Shown here in pieces: positions 38,832-50,111 of a DNA stretch of 64,000 nt. The notes below the pieces were generated by a model, which did no database searches, had not been told where the DNA came from, and was given only the letters and a program-made list of their open reading frames with translations. The translations under genes were made by a program, and so were the position numbers. This DNA is from Rostrohypoxylon terebratum (lineage: Eukaryota > Ascomycota > Sordariomycetes > Xylariales > Hypoxylaceae). Positions within the stretch are counted from its first letter, which is position 1. Each line of letters starts with the position of its first letter. Location of the stretch: positions 186,001 through 250,000 of the forward strand of contig MU385896.1 in assembly GCA_022497145.1 (NCBI GenBank). The letters run 5' to 3'.

Positions 38832-39471
38832 TCACACGTAAGAGACGGGTTGCTGCTCCTCGGGGGTCCAAGTAGTAATCCAAGCAACGGCAAATATCAA
38901 AATCCACATCCCGTACCAGGAAATGAGAAAACCAGTGCTTCCCATGCCGGTGAAGCCAACCAAGAAGCCGATGTGAACTAAGGCAGACGCAAATAGGAAA
39001 GCGTCAAATTGCCACCGCCCCTGCGTCGAAGGTTTAGCATATTCGTGATATCGTGGTCGCCCTTGGTCACGGCGTGACAGAATACAATGCAGCACAACAG
39101 AACAAAGTACCACTTACTACGCTCATTCCAAACACCTTCCTGGTACCCTTAGCCTCGCCGATAGTCGCCAGGCACCAAGCAATGAAGATAAATCCGACGG
39201 CGGCAAGGATACTGCCGATGATGGTGCCGACGATACCATGGCTGTAGGCCGAATATATGATGCCCAAGACGGAGAGGGCGGTACGCACACCAAGGGTCGC
39301 GATCATGCATATCCGACGAGCCAAAACTATGTGATCTGACGTAGCTAGGTTGTACGCTTCCCAGTTGAAGTTCCAACAGCTGCGGGCGCCTGGACAGTTC
39401 CGGTCCTTCCACGATCTCTGCTCCGGACGAGGGGGTAGCTCCTGTGGAAACGCCTGAGAATTGGTCGCCAT
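38832..39471 (-). CDS. Small four-TM membrane protein of unknown function
   Basis: The exons are 39471-39118 and 39020-38832, giving 180 residues; donor GTAAGT and acceptor GACGCAG join GMSV to GRWQFDAF in frame. After a polar head with PPRPEQRSWKDRNCPGARSCWNF, four hydrophobic helices are evident: ICMIATLGVRTALSVLGIIY, IVGTIIGSILAAVGFIFIAW, FLFASALVHIGFLVGFTGM and ISWYGMWILIFAVAWITTW. The short tail is TPEEQQPVSYV. The size and four-helix pattern resemble MARVEL-like fungal proteins, but I see no diagnostic motif. An in-frame region upstream of 39471 lacks membrane or family character, so the ATG of MATNSQAF was chosen. Confidence 0.72.
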
Positions 39472-40700
39472 ATCTTCCAGGATGATGACTTTCGCAATAT
39501 AGATGCCCAGGTAGATCCTGCCTTTGGAAGTACTGCTATCTCCGAGTAGAGATGCTGATAACCTTGGGCGGTTTCCCGGTAGAATGAAGTTGAAGCCGGA
39601 TGTTCTAGTCGGACGATGCAACTAGGTGGAAGAGGGAAAAAAATTTGATATAAAAAAGTATAGTAAGGAAGATTCAAAACGGGAATGAGAAGGAAAGAAG
39701 AAGACTCCAGCAGATATAATTTATAGAGTAATGCTGAAAGCGACAATATATCTACCTAGGCAGCCAAGGCTGTTAGAAGGATCAGGTTGAAGCGGCACAG
39801 CCTCGACAAGGACTGGCATTCCTTCCAGTCTTACATATGTCCATGGATCGTAGATCATGGATGGACATCAGAGTCAGCTAACTAGCCGCGCGAGACAGAG
39901 CTCGCGTACGTCGCGTAAGATGAACATCGGCCAACATTCATTTTAGAAGATGTATATATATATATATGAATATATATATATATATTAGAATCTTGATGGC
40001 TTGTTCTAGTTTAGTATCTTGTTATCTGCTCTCATACGTACCTCGTAGGTTTCGTGTCCATTCTTCTCACGGCCGTCTCCATCAGATCAGCCCTGCTTAT
40101 TTATAGATGCAGTCGACAAGGTGGATGAAAGCAGCAAGGGGTCGATTGCAGCTCCTCCCAGAATACCTAGTTCTTCGACATACTATTCTATTCTATTCTC
40201 CCTAATAGACATGTAGTCATGTAGTCATGATCGGTTATTGCTCACAGGAAAGTTGCTGTTTATATGTACCCTCTCATATCAACCCAAACAGGCCAGCGTC
40301 TTGCTATTCGCCCATATATTCTCTACCGTCAGTATCCTAGCTTGAAGGTTGATGATAAGATCGGGGACGACCAACCACTATTCGAGACCATTGTTAACCG
40401 GGCACTTCCCTTTCACGTGTAAGACCTTCGTTAATGGGGGGTAGCTCGCGACGAGGGACGTGGTCATCTTTAGACTTTGGAAATAATGTCCTTCACAAGG
40501 TTTGCGTAGATAGACAGCTACTCACGACGGTGCAGTAGCCTGGGTACCAACCCTGAAGCAGGAATTGTTGGTAATTGTAGCTTCGCCAAACTATCTCCAT
40601 TCCGGGTATTCCTCGACCAAATCAACCGTAACACCATGCCATGCCATGCCATGCCATTTCATTTCACACTGGATTTCCAAGGAAATTGAAACAACCCCTC
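39472..40700. other. Spacer between two minus-strand genes
   Basis: No gene is recognised. A TA-alternating palindrome-like tract lies at about 39953-39986 and CCATG repeats at about 40635-40657. Confidence 0.45.
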
Positions 40701-41729
40701 TTAACCTGTTTGCGGGTCCGTGTTTCCCGTATTTCCCGTATTTCCCGTGCTTCCCGTACTAGAAGGTCTGGGCGGCGGCACCGGCACCATTCCGGCCACA
40801 CCCCCGTCTCTGTCCATAGCCACTCCGCCAATCATACTTGCTGATGTGGCACGAGGTTCGTTTCCTTCTCCTTCAGAATCTTCGCTTTGGCTGCTCGTAC
40901 TCCCAACACCGGCGAGGGCCTGTTCCGCAACTTTGCGCTCGACCTCCTTGAGTCTCTCCTTCTCGACGGGATCGACGAGATCGTCGTCGTCACTCCAGTA
41001 TCCGTCTTCCGCCTCGCCGACTTCGGGCATAGCCATACGCTTCCAGAAACGAATCTCCTGTCGTCTGGCCTTGTCATCGACACGCTTCTCCCACCGTTCC
41101 TCGTTCTCGTCGTACTTCTTGCGGAATTCTCGAAGCATCTGGTTTGCGTGGCCGGCGTGTTCCTGCATCTCCCAGATCTGTTCACGCAGGCGAGAGTTCT
41201 CGGCGCGGGCCTCCGCAAGCTGTGCTCGGTAAGAACGGTGCCAGGCGGAAACATCGGCGATGTGCTTCTGCTTGTATGAGTGAAACTGGGACAGTATCGT
41301 GGAGAGAACTCGGGCGTAGTTGGTCAGGAGGGAGAAGTTGGCGTCGCGGGAGAGCTTAGCACGGTCGAGGGACTCTGTCAGGATGGAAACGAGCGCCTCG
41401 AGGTTTGGTTCTTGTGCTACGCCGGCATGGTTAGTTATCGGGGTTCATCACGAGCGCCTCGAGCATCACGGGTCGTCACGGGACATACCAAATATCTCGT
41501 CGGCGGCTTCTCCTAGCACCTGGTCGTTGGTCAGACCGCGCTCTCGTGCTCGGTTGCGCACTCTTCCGAGCCCAGAGACAATATCTTCTGTGACACGTCT
41601 GTTTTCGGCCAGCTGTCGCGACAGCTCCTCCACCATGCCGTAGATGATGTTCAGCTCAGCCTGGTGGCCGGCGGGTGTAGGTCCAACCGGCATGGCGCCA
41701 GCACCTGGCCCTGATCCATTGCCTTGCAT
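40701..41729 (-). CDS. Conserved coiled-coil protein of unknown function
   Basis: The exons are 41729-41489 and 41416-40701, giving 318 residues; the intron uses GTATGT...CTAAC...TAG. The protein has a Gly/Pro-rich start (MQGNGSGPGAGAMPVGPTPAG). Heptad-rich helices follow: IIYGMVEELSRQLAENRRVTEDIVSGL, and in exon 2 the stretch from QLAEARAENSRLREQIWEMQ to MLREFRKKYDE. Next come a conserved basic segment (RRQEIRFWKRMAMPE), an acidic YWSDDDDLVDP block and a Ser/Gly tail ending GNTGNTGNTDPQTG. The tail comes from a 9-nt tandem repeat (40722-40757). The same order of motifs appears familiar from other Sordariomycetes, but I know no function. The frame continues 129 codons upstream without an ATG through Thr/Ser simple repeats, so 41729 is the first usable start. 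Confidence 0.78.
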
Positions 41730-41827
41730 AGCGCCAGATCCGGTAGCCGAGTAGACTTGACGTTGGTGGTGGTGGTGGAGGTGGGATAGTTGTCGTGTTA
41801 ATGATTGGGATTGCGGGATTGAAATCG

Positions 41828-41960
41828 AGATTGAGGTTGAGATTGAGGTTGAGATTGAGGTTGAGATTGAGGTTGTGGTTGTGGTTGTAGTTGTAGTTGT
41901 GGTTGTGGTTGTGGTTGTGGTTGTGGAGGTTGAAGTTGAGGTTGAGGTGGTGACGGTTGT
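41828..41960. repeat. GTTGAG/GTTGTG hexamer array
   Basis: Hexanucleotide units of GTTGAG, GATTGAG and GTTGTG run almost without break for about 130 bp. On the minus strand they would encode Thr/Ser-only protein in frame with the coiled-coil gene, but there is no ATG upstream. It is probably part of the 5' UTR or promoter. Confidence 0.8.
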
Positions 41961-42455
41961 TGAAGTTGAAGACGGGTTAAACTGGCTCGTTGGATTGGTT
42001 TGGAGGAAAGTGCATATACTATTAGTAGGTATTGTACTAACTAGTAAAGAGATGCCCCGTAAGTGCCCTGTAGACACGGGTCTGTTATCGTCCTCGGTGG
42101 TGGGCTCCAGCTGCACGCTAATTTTTAAAATGTTAAAACAAAACCTTATTATCGATTACGTTGACGTTATGTATTCCCTGCCGTTTCTACATAACATTAT
42201 TATGTACATGTACATAAAATGCATAATAATTACCTATATGAAGTATTGATACTATACTGCGTATCGCACCCTTTCACCCTTTCACCCTTTTCCTTCTTCT
42301 TCACAACTTTACATTTACACATCACACTTATCACACATCACAACTTCAGCATCATGACTTGCAACCAGGGTCATGTAAGCAACAAAGGACGAGGTCCATT
42401 CATTTCATATATGTACAGGCAGGTTTCGTAAAGAAAAGAAAAGAAACCATCCATA

Positions 42456-42603
42456 TTATCATCCATCTCATCCATCTCATCCATCTCATCCGTCTCATCC
42501 GTCTCATCCATCTCATCCGTCTCATCCATCTCATCCGTCTCATCCATCTCATCCGTCTCATCCATCTCATCCGTCTCATCCATCTCATCCGTCTCATCTG
42601 TCT
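42456..42603. repeat. 9-bp minisatellite with an alternating 18-bp period
   Basis: Units of TCATCCATC and TCATCCGTC repeat about 16 times. In the right two-thirds the A and G variants alternate strictly, so the array has an 18-bp higher-order period. It lies about 50 bp beyond the permease stop codon. Because 9 is divisible by 3, several frames stay open on both strands, which produces spurious ORFs. Confidence 0.9.
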
Positions 42604-42649
42604 AGGTACGCTTGGACATGCAGCATCATCCTGTCACTACTACTATGTA

Positions 42650-44203
42650 CTACCAACCCCGGACGCTATCGGGCCCGCTCTCCAGATCACGCTGCCCTCC
42701 ATTATCATGACTGGCATTCAAGTCCGCAACCGACCCTCCTGCTTTCGGGCCAAGATCTATCTTATCAAGGGGAATCAAAAATACACGCCGCCTAACTAAC
42801 ATCATATATCCCGCCCAAAGGATGGTGACAACAATGATGCCTAGGATGCTTGCCAGCATATTAGGTGGTTTCGGAAGCGGACTCCGTGCCGCCGCCATGA
42901 TCTGCGCCGTGAGACCAAACAAAAACATCACGATTGCCACAGCGCTTCCAGCTATCCCGGGAGGTGACTTCCATCTCAATATGTCGCTTTCCTGCAACCC
43001 CCTCCTGCGTATGGCAAGCCGGAGTCGGATGTGGCACACGCAGATGGATATCCAGGTGAAGTAGTTAGATCCAGCAGCCAATGCCAGTAGCCAGTCGAAA
43101 ACCTTATCACCGTCCCTGACCAACTTAATGAGCGAAAGGAATGAGACGAAGAGAATAAGTACCATCGCCCAGATCGGATGACCCCATTTGATCTTGGCGA
43201 ACATCGACGGTCCCATTCCCCTGGCCGAGATAGCTTGGAGAGCCCTCGACGAAGCAAATACGCTTGCGTTCGCCATGGAAAACACCGCTATCATGATGAT
43301 GCCGTTGAGAACACTTGCGAGAACCGGTAGGTTGGCCTGGGCCACCGCAGCCACGAAAGGGCTCACTCCGCCTGATTGTGTCTCCTCGCTCAGCGGAACC
43401 TCAAGTACCAAGCCGAGCATGAGAATCGGCAACAAATATAGCCACACAATCCGCACCAGCACGACCTTGCAGGCGAGACGCATCACCTTCGCCGGTCTCA
43501 GGCATTCCGATGCGGTAATTCCCAACATTTCAGTACCACCGTACGCCATCCCCGCAGCCATGAAAACATACAAAAATCCCTCTGGTCCATTTTTGAACGC
43601 GTTATGCCTCCACAAGTGAAAACCCAGGTCTTCTGCCGGCCGTGTATCCGCCGGTATGGCTTTGCCAACGATAAGTATGGCGACGATGATAAAGGTTGTG
43701 AGAACAGCCATTTTACAAACGGAGAAGACGTTTTCCGCCTCGGCGTACCATGTGGCCCCGAAGGCATTGACCAGGATGAGGCCGCCGATGAAGGGGAGCA
43801 GGAAGCAGTATGCCGGTGTTGTCGTATCCCAATATCTCACGCAGAGCAGCATGACCACCAACTCGAAAACGACGATAAAGAGAAAATTTATGACGTAGTT
43901 CCATCCCATCGCGAAACCCCAAGCCGGCGAGATGAACCGGACGGAATACTCGTAAAAGGAGCCGCCAACAGGGAACGCAACCGAGAGCTCGCCGAGCGCG
44001 CACATCGTGATCCACACGGTTATTCCGAGAATGGCGAAGGATACGAGAAGCGATCCGGGTCCGCCCACCGCCAGGCTAGAGTAAGTTGCCAGTAGGACGC
44101 CGGCGCCAATCGAACTACTAAGAGCCATGAAGACGAACTGCCGTGTAGTGATGACTTTCTGGAGCGACCCATCGGCCGCGGTGGTCGAGCTGCCAGAATC
44201 CAT
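42650..44203 (-). CDS. Amino-acid permease (APC superfamily)
   Basis: This is a single exon of 517 residues. About twelve hydrophobic segments span residues 20-480. TM1 shows SSSIGAGVLLATYSSLAVGGPGSLL, the family's unwound GxG substrate region, followed by ALGELSVAFPVGGSFYEYSVRFI. The conserved loop GTEMLGITASECLRPAKVM lies before TM7, and SSRALQAISARGMGPSMFAKI after TM8. These match fungal plasma-membrane amino-acid permeases (AA_permease/YAT type) that import amino acids with protons. The N-terminus is unusually short, about 20 residues before TM1, compared with the 50-100 residue cytosolic tails that carry ubiquitination sites in yeast permeases. Substrate cannot be predicted. The start is the only ATG before TM1. 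Confidence 0.9.
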   Translation of the reverse strand: MDSGSSTTAADGSLQKVITTRQFVFMALSSSIGAGVLLATYSSLAVGGPGSLLVSFAILGITVWITMCALGELSVAFPVGGSFYEYSVRFISPAWGFAMGWNYVINFLFIVVFELVVMLLCVRYWDTTTPAYCFLLPFIGGLILVNAFGATWYAEAENVFSVCKMAVLTTFIIVAILIVGKAIPADTRPAEDLGFHLWRHNAFKNGPEGFLYVFMAAGMAYGGTEMLGITASECLRPAKVMRLACKVVLVRIVWLYLLPILMLGLVLEVPLSEETQSGGVSPFVAAVAQANLPVLASVLNGIIMIAVFSMANASVFASSRALQAISARGMGPSMFAKIKWGHPIWAMVLILFVSFLSLIKLVRDGDKVFDWLLALAAGSNYFTWISICVCHIRLRLAIRRRGLQESDILRWKSPPGIAGSAVAIVMFLFGLTAQIMAAARSPLPKPPNMLASILGIIVVTILWAGYMMLVRRRVFLIPLDKIDLGPKAGGSVADLNASHDNGGQRDLESGPDSVRGW

Positions 44204-45025
44204 GGCGTAGGGTGTGCAATTAGTAGGTGGGTAGAGGGTGATAAGATATCACTAATTGTGTTCCAATTGCTTGAATGTGCCGGATAAGTTTGTTTGAGCT
44301 ATGTCGTTAGGATACGGTATCGGTCTTATGGAGGCGTTTAGGCCTAGGTTAGGTATTATATTCGCATTGCTGAGATTCAGGGGGAAATAAAGGAGATCCA
44401 ACGTGAACGCGCCCGATATATGTGCTGTCACAAAAGCCATCTCCGACGCTGGAGGCGATAAACATCTACCTAGGTTTGATCTAGTATCTATTTTGGGCAT
44501 TTGAATTATTATCTAAGGTTAGAATGATTATAAGTGTAAAAGTTAGAGACAGCCACAAAACCTCGACGCCCACACTCAGATATTTAGATATTTAGATATC
44601 TAGATCAATAACATGCATAGGGAAGTCCACGTACTGGCGAATCGTGGTTTCTAAGATAGAGCCTCTTTACACAAAGATTTACTTTGAAAGACTCAAATCT
44701 AGAACATCAAATCCCTATACCTGATGGCATCTCGTTTTTAATGAATCCCGCCTAGCTGCTAATTCATATCAACAAAACATCAACTGTTATCACGTGTCCT
44801 TGACTTTCTGACTCAGGACCACGTTCTCTAGGATGTCCAGAGTAGCTTGCGTCGATACAAACAAACACCTGACACTTAAGACATGCCAGCATTACCACAT
44901 CAACATGAACATCATCATTCAATAAGGTCTAACGCCCAACATCAACCTCCCATGCTTCATTGCCCCCTCCTCCTGAAATAAGTAACTAATAATCTTAAGC
45001 CGGATTGGCTCATGCTTCTACCGAC
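44204..45025. other. Permease promoter / MCM2 3' flank
   Basis: No gene is seen in these 0.8 kb. ATTTAGATATTTAGATATCTAGAT (about 44580-44604) is an AT-rich direct/inverted repeat. Confidence 0.4.
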
Positions 45026-47665
45026 TTAGGCCGCCACCGCGGTCCGACGTTGAGTCGGTGCACCTCTCCGCGTGCCGGATGCGCCAGGCCTTGCTAAAGT
45101 GTATTTGGCAAATGCGCGCGCAAGAGCCTTCTTGCAACTGACCTTCTGGCTACCGATGAAACTGTCAACAGTGACAGCGATAGCGCGGTCAATATCCTGC
45201 GAAGAACAGTACTCTGATAGCCTCATTCGGCAGAAGGCCTCGGATATTCGAATAATAGCTTCCAAATGACGGACCTAACGGGAAACATTAGCATTGGTGT
45301 TTATATACCTAGTCAGTTAATTATGGTAGCTTACGGTAATAGGATATGCGCCGGTGGCTAGCGATTCCCGTCGCATATCTGCAAATAGTCTCGCCACCTT
45401 ATCCTCGTCCATGTGTAAGAGCTTCGGATGGCAATGTTCTCGCGCGTAGAGGATATATTTGCGCAGCAGTTCTTGAGAGAGCTCGCCCTCTTTGCTTTCC
45501 TTCGCTTGGGTTTCCTGGGTCGCTTCAGAATCATGCTCGACCTCCATGGAACCTTCGGCGGCCTGAGTAGACGGATGGCTGCGGCTGTGGGAACCGACGA
45601 TAAATCGAGCCAGGCGCTCATCTTCCGAGGGATCTACAGTATCTCGTACGACACAGAGGATGTCAAATCGAGACAAGATAGGCTCGGTTAACTCGACGTT
45701 TGACGAGAATGGTATCGTAGAGTTATAACGCCCACCGATCGGGTTGGCCGCTGCGATGATACCACATCGAGCCTGTAGGGTAGTGACAATGCCGGCCTTG
45801 GAGATAGAGATGGTTTGCTGTTCCATAGCTTCGTGTATGGAAGTTCGGTCCTGGTCATTCATCTTGTCGAATTCGTCGATGAGGCACGTGCCTTTATCAG
45901 CGAGCACGAGAGCACCTCCCTCTAGGGTCCATTCGCTAGTTAGGGGGTCTCGACGGACACTAGCCGTAAGACCTACAGCGGAAGCTCCCTGACCAGTAGC
46001 GAACACAGCCCGGTGCGCGGTTTTCTCAACATACTTGAGAACCTGGGATTTGGCCGTACCTGGATCGCCGAGCAACAACACATTGATGTCTCCTCTTACA
46101 TGGTGTTCACCTTTGGTCGTCTTCGCGACACCACCGAAGAGAGATAGAGCAATGGCGGTCTTGATATCGGTATGTCCGTAGATACTCGGTGCTATCGAAT
46201 TGATGATCTTATCAACGATCCCAGGCTCGCGAGAAAGTTTACGGATCTCATGCTCGTCCTCTTCCGTGAGCCTGAATCCGGCAAGTTGATCGTGAGCTTT
46301 GATGGCATTGTTTGCTTCCAAGATAGTAGCGAAGACGGGGAAGCCATTGCGATTGTTCAGCTGGGCATCGTAGTTGTTTCTGTAGATACCGGTCACCTCA
46401 ATTTCCTCGCCAGGCTTTGCCTTATCAATCAGATCCCAAAGGAGGATAACCTCTCGGTGCCTAGGTAGACGGCCGGCCGGCACGGTTCCAGGTGATTCCT
46501 GGAGGGTTAACTTCTGGTAATTTCTGTAAACTGTCTTCTCCGAGTTCAGGGTGAACGGTCCGCGAGACTGGCAATTTTGACAGAACGAAATCTTGACCTC
46601 AACATTGGATTCCTGTTGAAAGGGTCCCAGAGTAACGCCGCATTTGGTGCAATCAAATTTAACATATTTCAGTTGAGGGAAGACACCGGTTCGTCGAGTG
46701 ACAACACCGCTTACCCGGACCAGACAGTTGAGGTGCGACTGTCTCAATTGGCGAAGAGTGTAGTGGACGGGAAGATCAAAGATACGAACGTGAATGTCGG
46801 GGTGGATGCGCTCGTAGTCTGGGTAATGGAGAAGAACAACTTCCATAGCAACGTCGTCAAAGAGCTTGAGCATCTCGGCGGGTGCGTTGGCGAGGAAGTA
46901 GGCAAGTATAGCCTTGGATGAAGATAGATGATCGTAAGATACCTCGAGCGACTCGGCATTCACTTCACCGAGGGTTCGAATGCGGTTACCGTAAACTGAA
47001 GAGCCGCTCTCGTCGGTATATTCTGTCAAGAAGGCCTTGAACTCTCGTTTGATAGTGCGTTGCACGGATGGTTGGGAAACCCATTCAGTCAAGCTTGCAG
47101 CCTTTACGTCTTGCAGGGCTTCAAGTGAAAGCTCCTCGTCCATGATGTCCTGATCCATCTCATCGTCTGGGTCTTCGTCGTAATGATGACGACGGCGACG
47201 AGGCTGAGTAGTCAGGTCAACGTCGCCATCCTCGTCCTCGTCTTGGAGGAAGGCTTGAGGCATTCGTCGTCTACGGGCTACCTCCCGGTCCCGGCGATTT
47301 AGCTGGGCTTCTAATCGTCGCCTGTCGCCAAGGTTCATATCATCGAATTCTCCCTCATCGTCAATATCAATGCCTTCGTAGACGTCATTATCATCCTTCT
47401 CTCTGTAATCTCGTTCGAAACCTTCGCGGAAAAGGTCGACATCATCCTCAGCCATCTCATCAAGATCTTCTAGGTCGTCTTGAATCTCTGCGTCTTCTTC
47501 GATATCGTCATCGTCGTCACCGCCGTGGGCGATGTTAAAAGCAGGAGGGGATGAAGGCATAGGGCTAGATGCGGCGACAGAAGAGGACGCATCACCGCCA
47601 CCAGTGCGCGAGCGTTTGCGGCTTGCACGAGGGGCGGCGCCGCGGTTAGCGGAGTCCATGTTCAT
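45026..47665 (-). CDS. mcm2: Replicative helicase subunit MCM2
   Basis: The exons are 47665-45335 and 45274-45026, giving 859 residues; the intron splits ITVRHLEAIIR. MCM2 is part of the MCM2-7 helicase loaded at replication origins. The long acidic N-terminal tail (DDDDDIEEDAEIQDDLEDLDE) is typical and in homologues binds histones H3-H4 and is a Cdc7 target. A zinc finger follows at about 339-366 (CTKC...CQNC). The AAA+ core has Walker A GDPGTAKS at about 533, Walker B IDEFDKMNDQDRTSIHEAMEQQ and the arginine finger SRFDILCVVRD at about 660. The C-terminal helix bundle RHLEAIIRISEAFCRMRLSEY is in exon 2. A second ATG two codons downstream (47659) is equally possible. A Ser/Glu-rich insert (EGSMEVEHDSEATQETQAKESKEG) lies after the arginine finger. 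Confidence 0.96.
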
Positions 47666-47870
47666 ACGCAAAGGAGAACTTTTCAAAAGAGTTGATTAGT
47701 TTTAGAAACTTTCCCGACTTTCCTGACTTTTGCAAATTCTCCAAGATCTCAAGATTTTTATAAAAAAAAAATATCAATCTCAACTTACCTCATTGTGAAG
47801 TGCTTTCTTCCTTCTTTACACCCTTCCTTGAGATTGATGAGTCGGTGATAAAGTAGCAAGGATAGAGTCG

Positions 47871-47927
47871 AGAGGTCAAGAGGTCAAGAGGTCAAGAGGT
47901 CGAATGGTCGAATGGTCGAAAGGTCGA
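47871..47927. repeat. AGGTCAAG/GGTCGAAT tandem units in the mcm2 promoter
   Basis: Four AGGTCAAG-like units pass into three GGTCGAA units, 150-210 bp upstream of the mcm2 start. Confidence 0.75.
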
Positions 47928-48045
47928 TAAGAGACAAGTGTGGGCAGTTGTGGGACATGAACAGGAACAAAGCCTGGAAAGGGGGACCCTCCATTTGTGG
48001 ATTCCCGGCGTGCTGTGGTGCTGTGGTGCTGTGGGGTGCACGCAA

Positions 48046-48107
48046 CGCGAAACCAATTGCCCTTTATTGAAAACGCGCCTTCACGCGCGAGGATCGCGTA
48101 AAGTGGC
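48046..48107. promoter_or_regulatory. Candidate MBF/SBF-type G1/S element cluster
   Basis: Within 62 bp there are CGCGAAA (48046-48052, matching the SBF consensus CRCGAAA), a CCAAT pentamer just after it, AAAACGCGCC (48070-48079), CACGCGCG and ATCGCGTAA. ACGCG cores are the MBF half-consensus. They lie about 400 bp upstream of mcm2, a classic G1/S target in yeasts. Function is inferred from motif and position only. Confidence 0.4.
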
Positions 48108-48424
48108 ACTAGGTTACTTTGGGCTATGTAGGATGGTTAGTGGATATTGTACAAAGTGCGAATTGGCGCTTTCTCGAGAAAATATCCACTGTGACATCAT
48201 ATCCATATTTTATTCTGTGTGATCACGCCGCGCTTTCTACTACCCAGTATCCTACAAGTCAAACAATTTGACCATTATTTTCAATCTCCCAAACTCCGAC
48301 CTTTCAACCTTTCAAGTGTGATATCATCTCGACAGATCAATCACCTTTTCATCAGACCCTTCATCTCTCAACCTGACCCATCCCCATCCCCCGTCTCCAT
48401 CATTCGTTCATTTCATTTCAGACG

Positions 48425-50111
48425 ATGGATCCGTCGGCGGCCCCAAACACTTCCCCCGATGCGACCGATGCTGGCATCGCGTCGCGACCTCGAACTCAGA
48501 GCTTGTCGCAACAATCCGATAACTCCCAAACAGCCGCTGACTTTATTAGAGATCAGCTTCAGCTGGAAGCAGACGCACGCGAAGCTCTCCCATATGTAAA
48601 TAAAATACCTACACAATACTAGGTATGATATGATGCGCTAATTGGCCATTGATTAGAGCATCGAAAACTGCACCAAACCACTTGGATCATTGCGACAGAA
48701 TGTTTTCGCCTGTCTTACCTGCAATCCGCCTCCCGCTAATCCTTCTGACCCTTACAACCCTGCCGGTGTATGTTATTCGTGCTCCGTCCAATGCCACGGG
48801 GAACACGAATTAGTCGAGATATTCCAAAAGCGTAACTTCACCTGCGACTGTGGAACAACGCGGTTCAGCCCTGAACAGAAATGCAGTCTTCGAATAAACC
48901 CCGAAACCAATACGAAAGGCGGTGTGCACTCCGAGCAGCCTGATCCGAACAACAAGTACAATCAAAACTTTCGTAATCGCTTTTGCTCATGTTCTATCGA
49001 TTATAAGCCATACGAACAGAAAGGTACGATGTTCCAATGCCTAGGTCTTGGCACTCACGAAACTGGCGGCTGTGGTGAAGATTGGTACCATCCCGGTTGT
49101 CTCGTCGGCCTTGGTCCTAAGTGGTACGAGAAGCAGGTAGAGCCTATCTCAAGCAATGGTATCCACGGTACTGCCAACGGAAACGACAACCACAACCACA
49201 ACGGTGCATTGCCCACTATCTCTGAAGACGAGACGACACAAGATGGCACAACCCAGCAACAACAAGCGGATGGCAATCAAGGGGAAGTGGGAGAAGAGGA
49301 TGATGATGCGCCACTGCCGGAAGGGTTTCCTGCTGAAGATTCCTTCCACCATTTCCTCTGCTATAAGTGTGTCGAGGCCCATCCGTGGATCAAGAGATAC
49401 GCCAGCGCGCGTGGATTTCTACCGCCGGTGTTTTTCCAGAAAGTCCAGAAAGAGGAAGAAACGACGGCGCCTAAGAAGCGTAAGTTCGAGGACGACGAGA
49501 TGAGTCAAAGTAGTGAACAAAGCAAGCGCACCAAAAATGAATCCGAAGCGACTCCAGAGGTTGAGGTTGAGGTTGTTCCGTCTGTCGCCGTAACAAACGG
49601 CGCCGTCCCTCTGGTCGAGGAAGAAGAGAAGAAAGACAAAGGCTCGACGAACGAGAGATGCAAATTGGAATCGTTACCCCCAGCGCCAACTGGTCAGTTT
49701 TCATTATTTGCTACTTCCGAGTTTCGCGATAGTCTCTGTCGATGTGCCTTGTGTTTCACAAACCTCAAACCGCACCCGCAACTATTAGAGGAGGAGGAGT
49801 CATACGAACCTCCCCTTTCAGAATCCGGATCTGAAGGCGGTTCGACCCACGGCAGCGGCTCATTGTATGATCGAGGTGAATCTGCCTTGAGAAATGTGGA
49901 TCGCGTGCGCGCAATAGAGGGTGTGATGGCATACAATCATCTTAAGGAACGTCTCAAGCCCTTCTTCCAGCAGTTTGCTGAAAGCGGCAAAGCTATCGCC
50001 GCAGAGGACATCAAGGAATACTTTGCGAAGCTCAGAGGCGACGAGCAAGCTATCAAAGATGCCGGCGAGGCAGCCAAAGAGGATCACAGACAGGAGCAGA
50101 GTGGTTACTGA
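48425..50111 (+). CDS. UBR-box E3 ligase-like protein (UBR7/Mlo2 family)
   Basis: The exons are 48425-48595 and 48657-50111, giving 541 residues. After a polar N-terminus and the conserved helix SQTAADFIRDQLQLEADAREALPY, the UBR zinc box spans about 70-125, with FACLTCN, GVCYSCSVQCHGEHELVEIF and FTCDCGTTRF. A PHD-like zinc module follows with FCSCSIDYKPYEQKGTMFQC and DWYHPGCLVGL; a later CYKC pair completes it. The C-terminus has SLCRCALC and a helical end (NHLKERLKPFFQQFA). UBR7 in animals is a putative E3 ligase acting on histone H2B and a histone chaperone; fission yeast Mlo2 is the related fungal protein. A His/Asn- and acid-rich linker lies at about 205-270. At 541 residues it is longer than UBR7 (about 425) because of the linkers. 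Confidence 0.9.

Larger units (their letters stand above)
41730..42649. other. Repeat-rich spacer upstream of the coiled-coil gene
   Basis: The 5' flank of the coiled-coil gene begins with GTTGAG/GTTGTG hexamers (about 41828-41960), then an AT-rich piece (42120-42250), CCCTTTCA units (about 42270-42292) and the 9-bp minisatellite that ends just before the permease 3' end. No gene is supported. Confidence 0.5.
47666..48424. other. Divergent promoter of mcm2 and the UBR7-like gene
   Basis: The 760-bp intergenic region has AGGTCAAG/GGTCGAAT tandem units (47871-47927), GTGGTGCT repeats (48011-48034) and the G1/S-type element cluster annotated separately. Its right side is CT-rich. No gene is present. 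Confidence 0.55.

Noticed and set aside
41730..42116. Thr/Ser-rich N-terminal extension of the coiled-coil protein
   Set aside because: The extension has no ATG; the first codon of the frame is GTG and the sequence is a hexamer repeat.
42359..42799. Open frames of repeated IHLIRL or MDETDE units on both strands
   Set aside because: They are translations of the 9-bp minisatellite; a 9-bp period keeps frames open.
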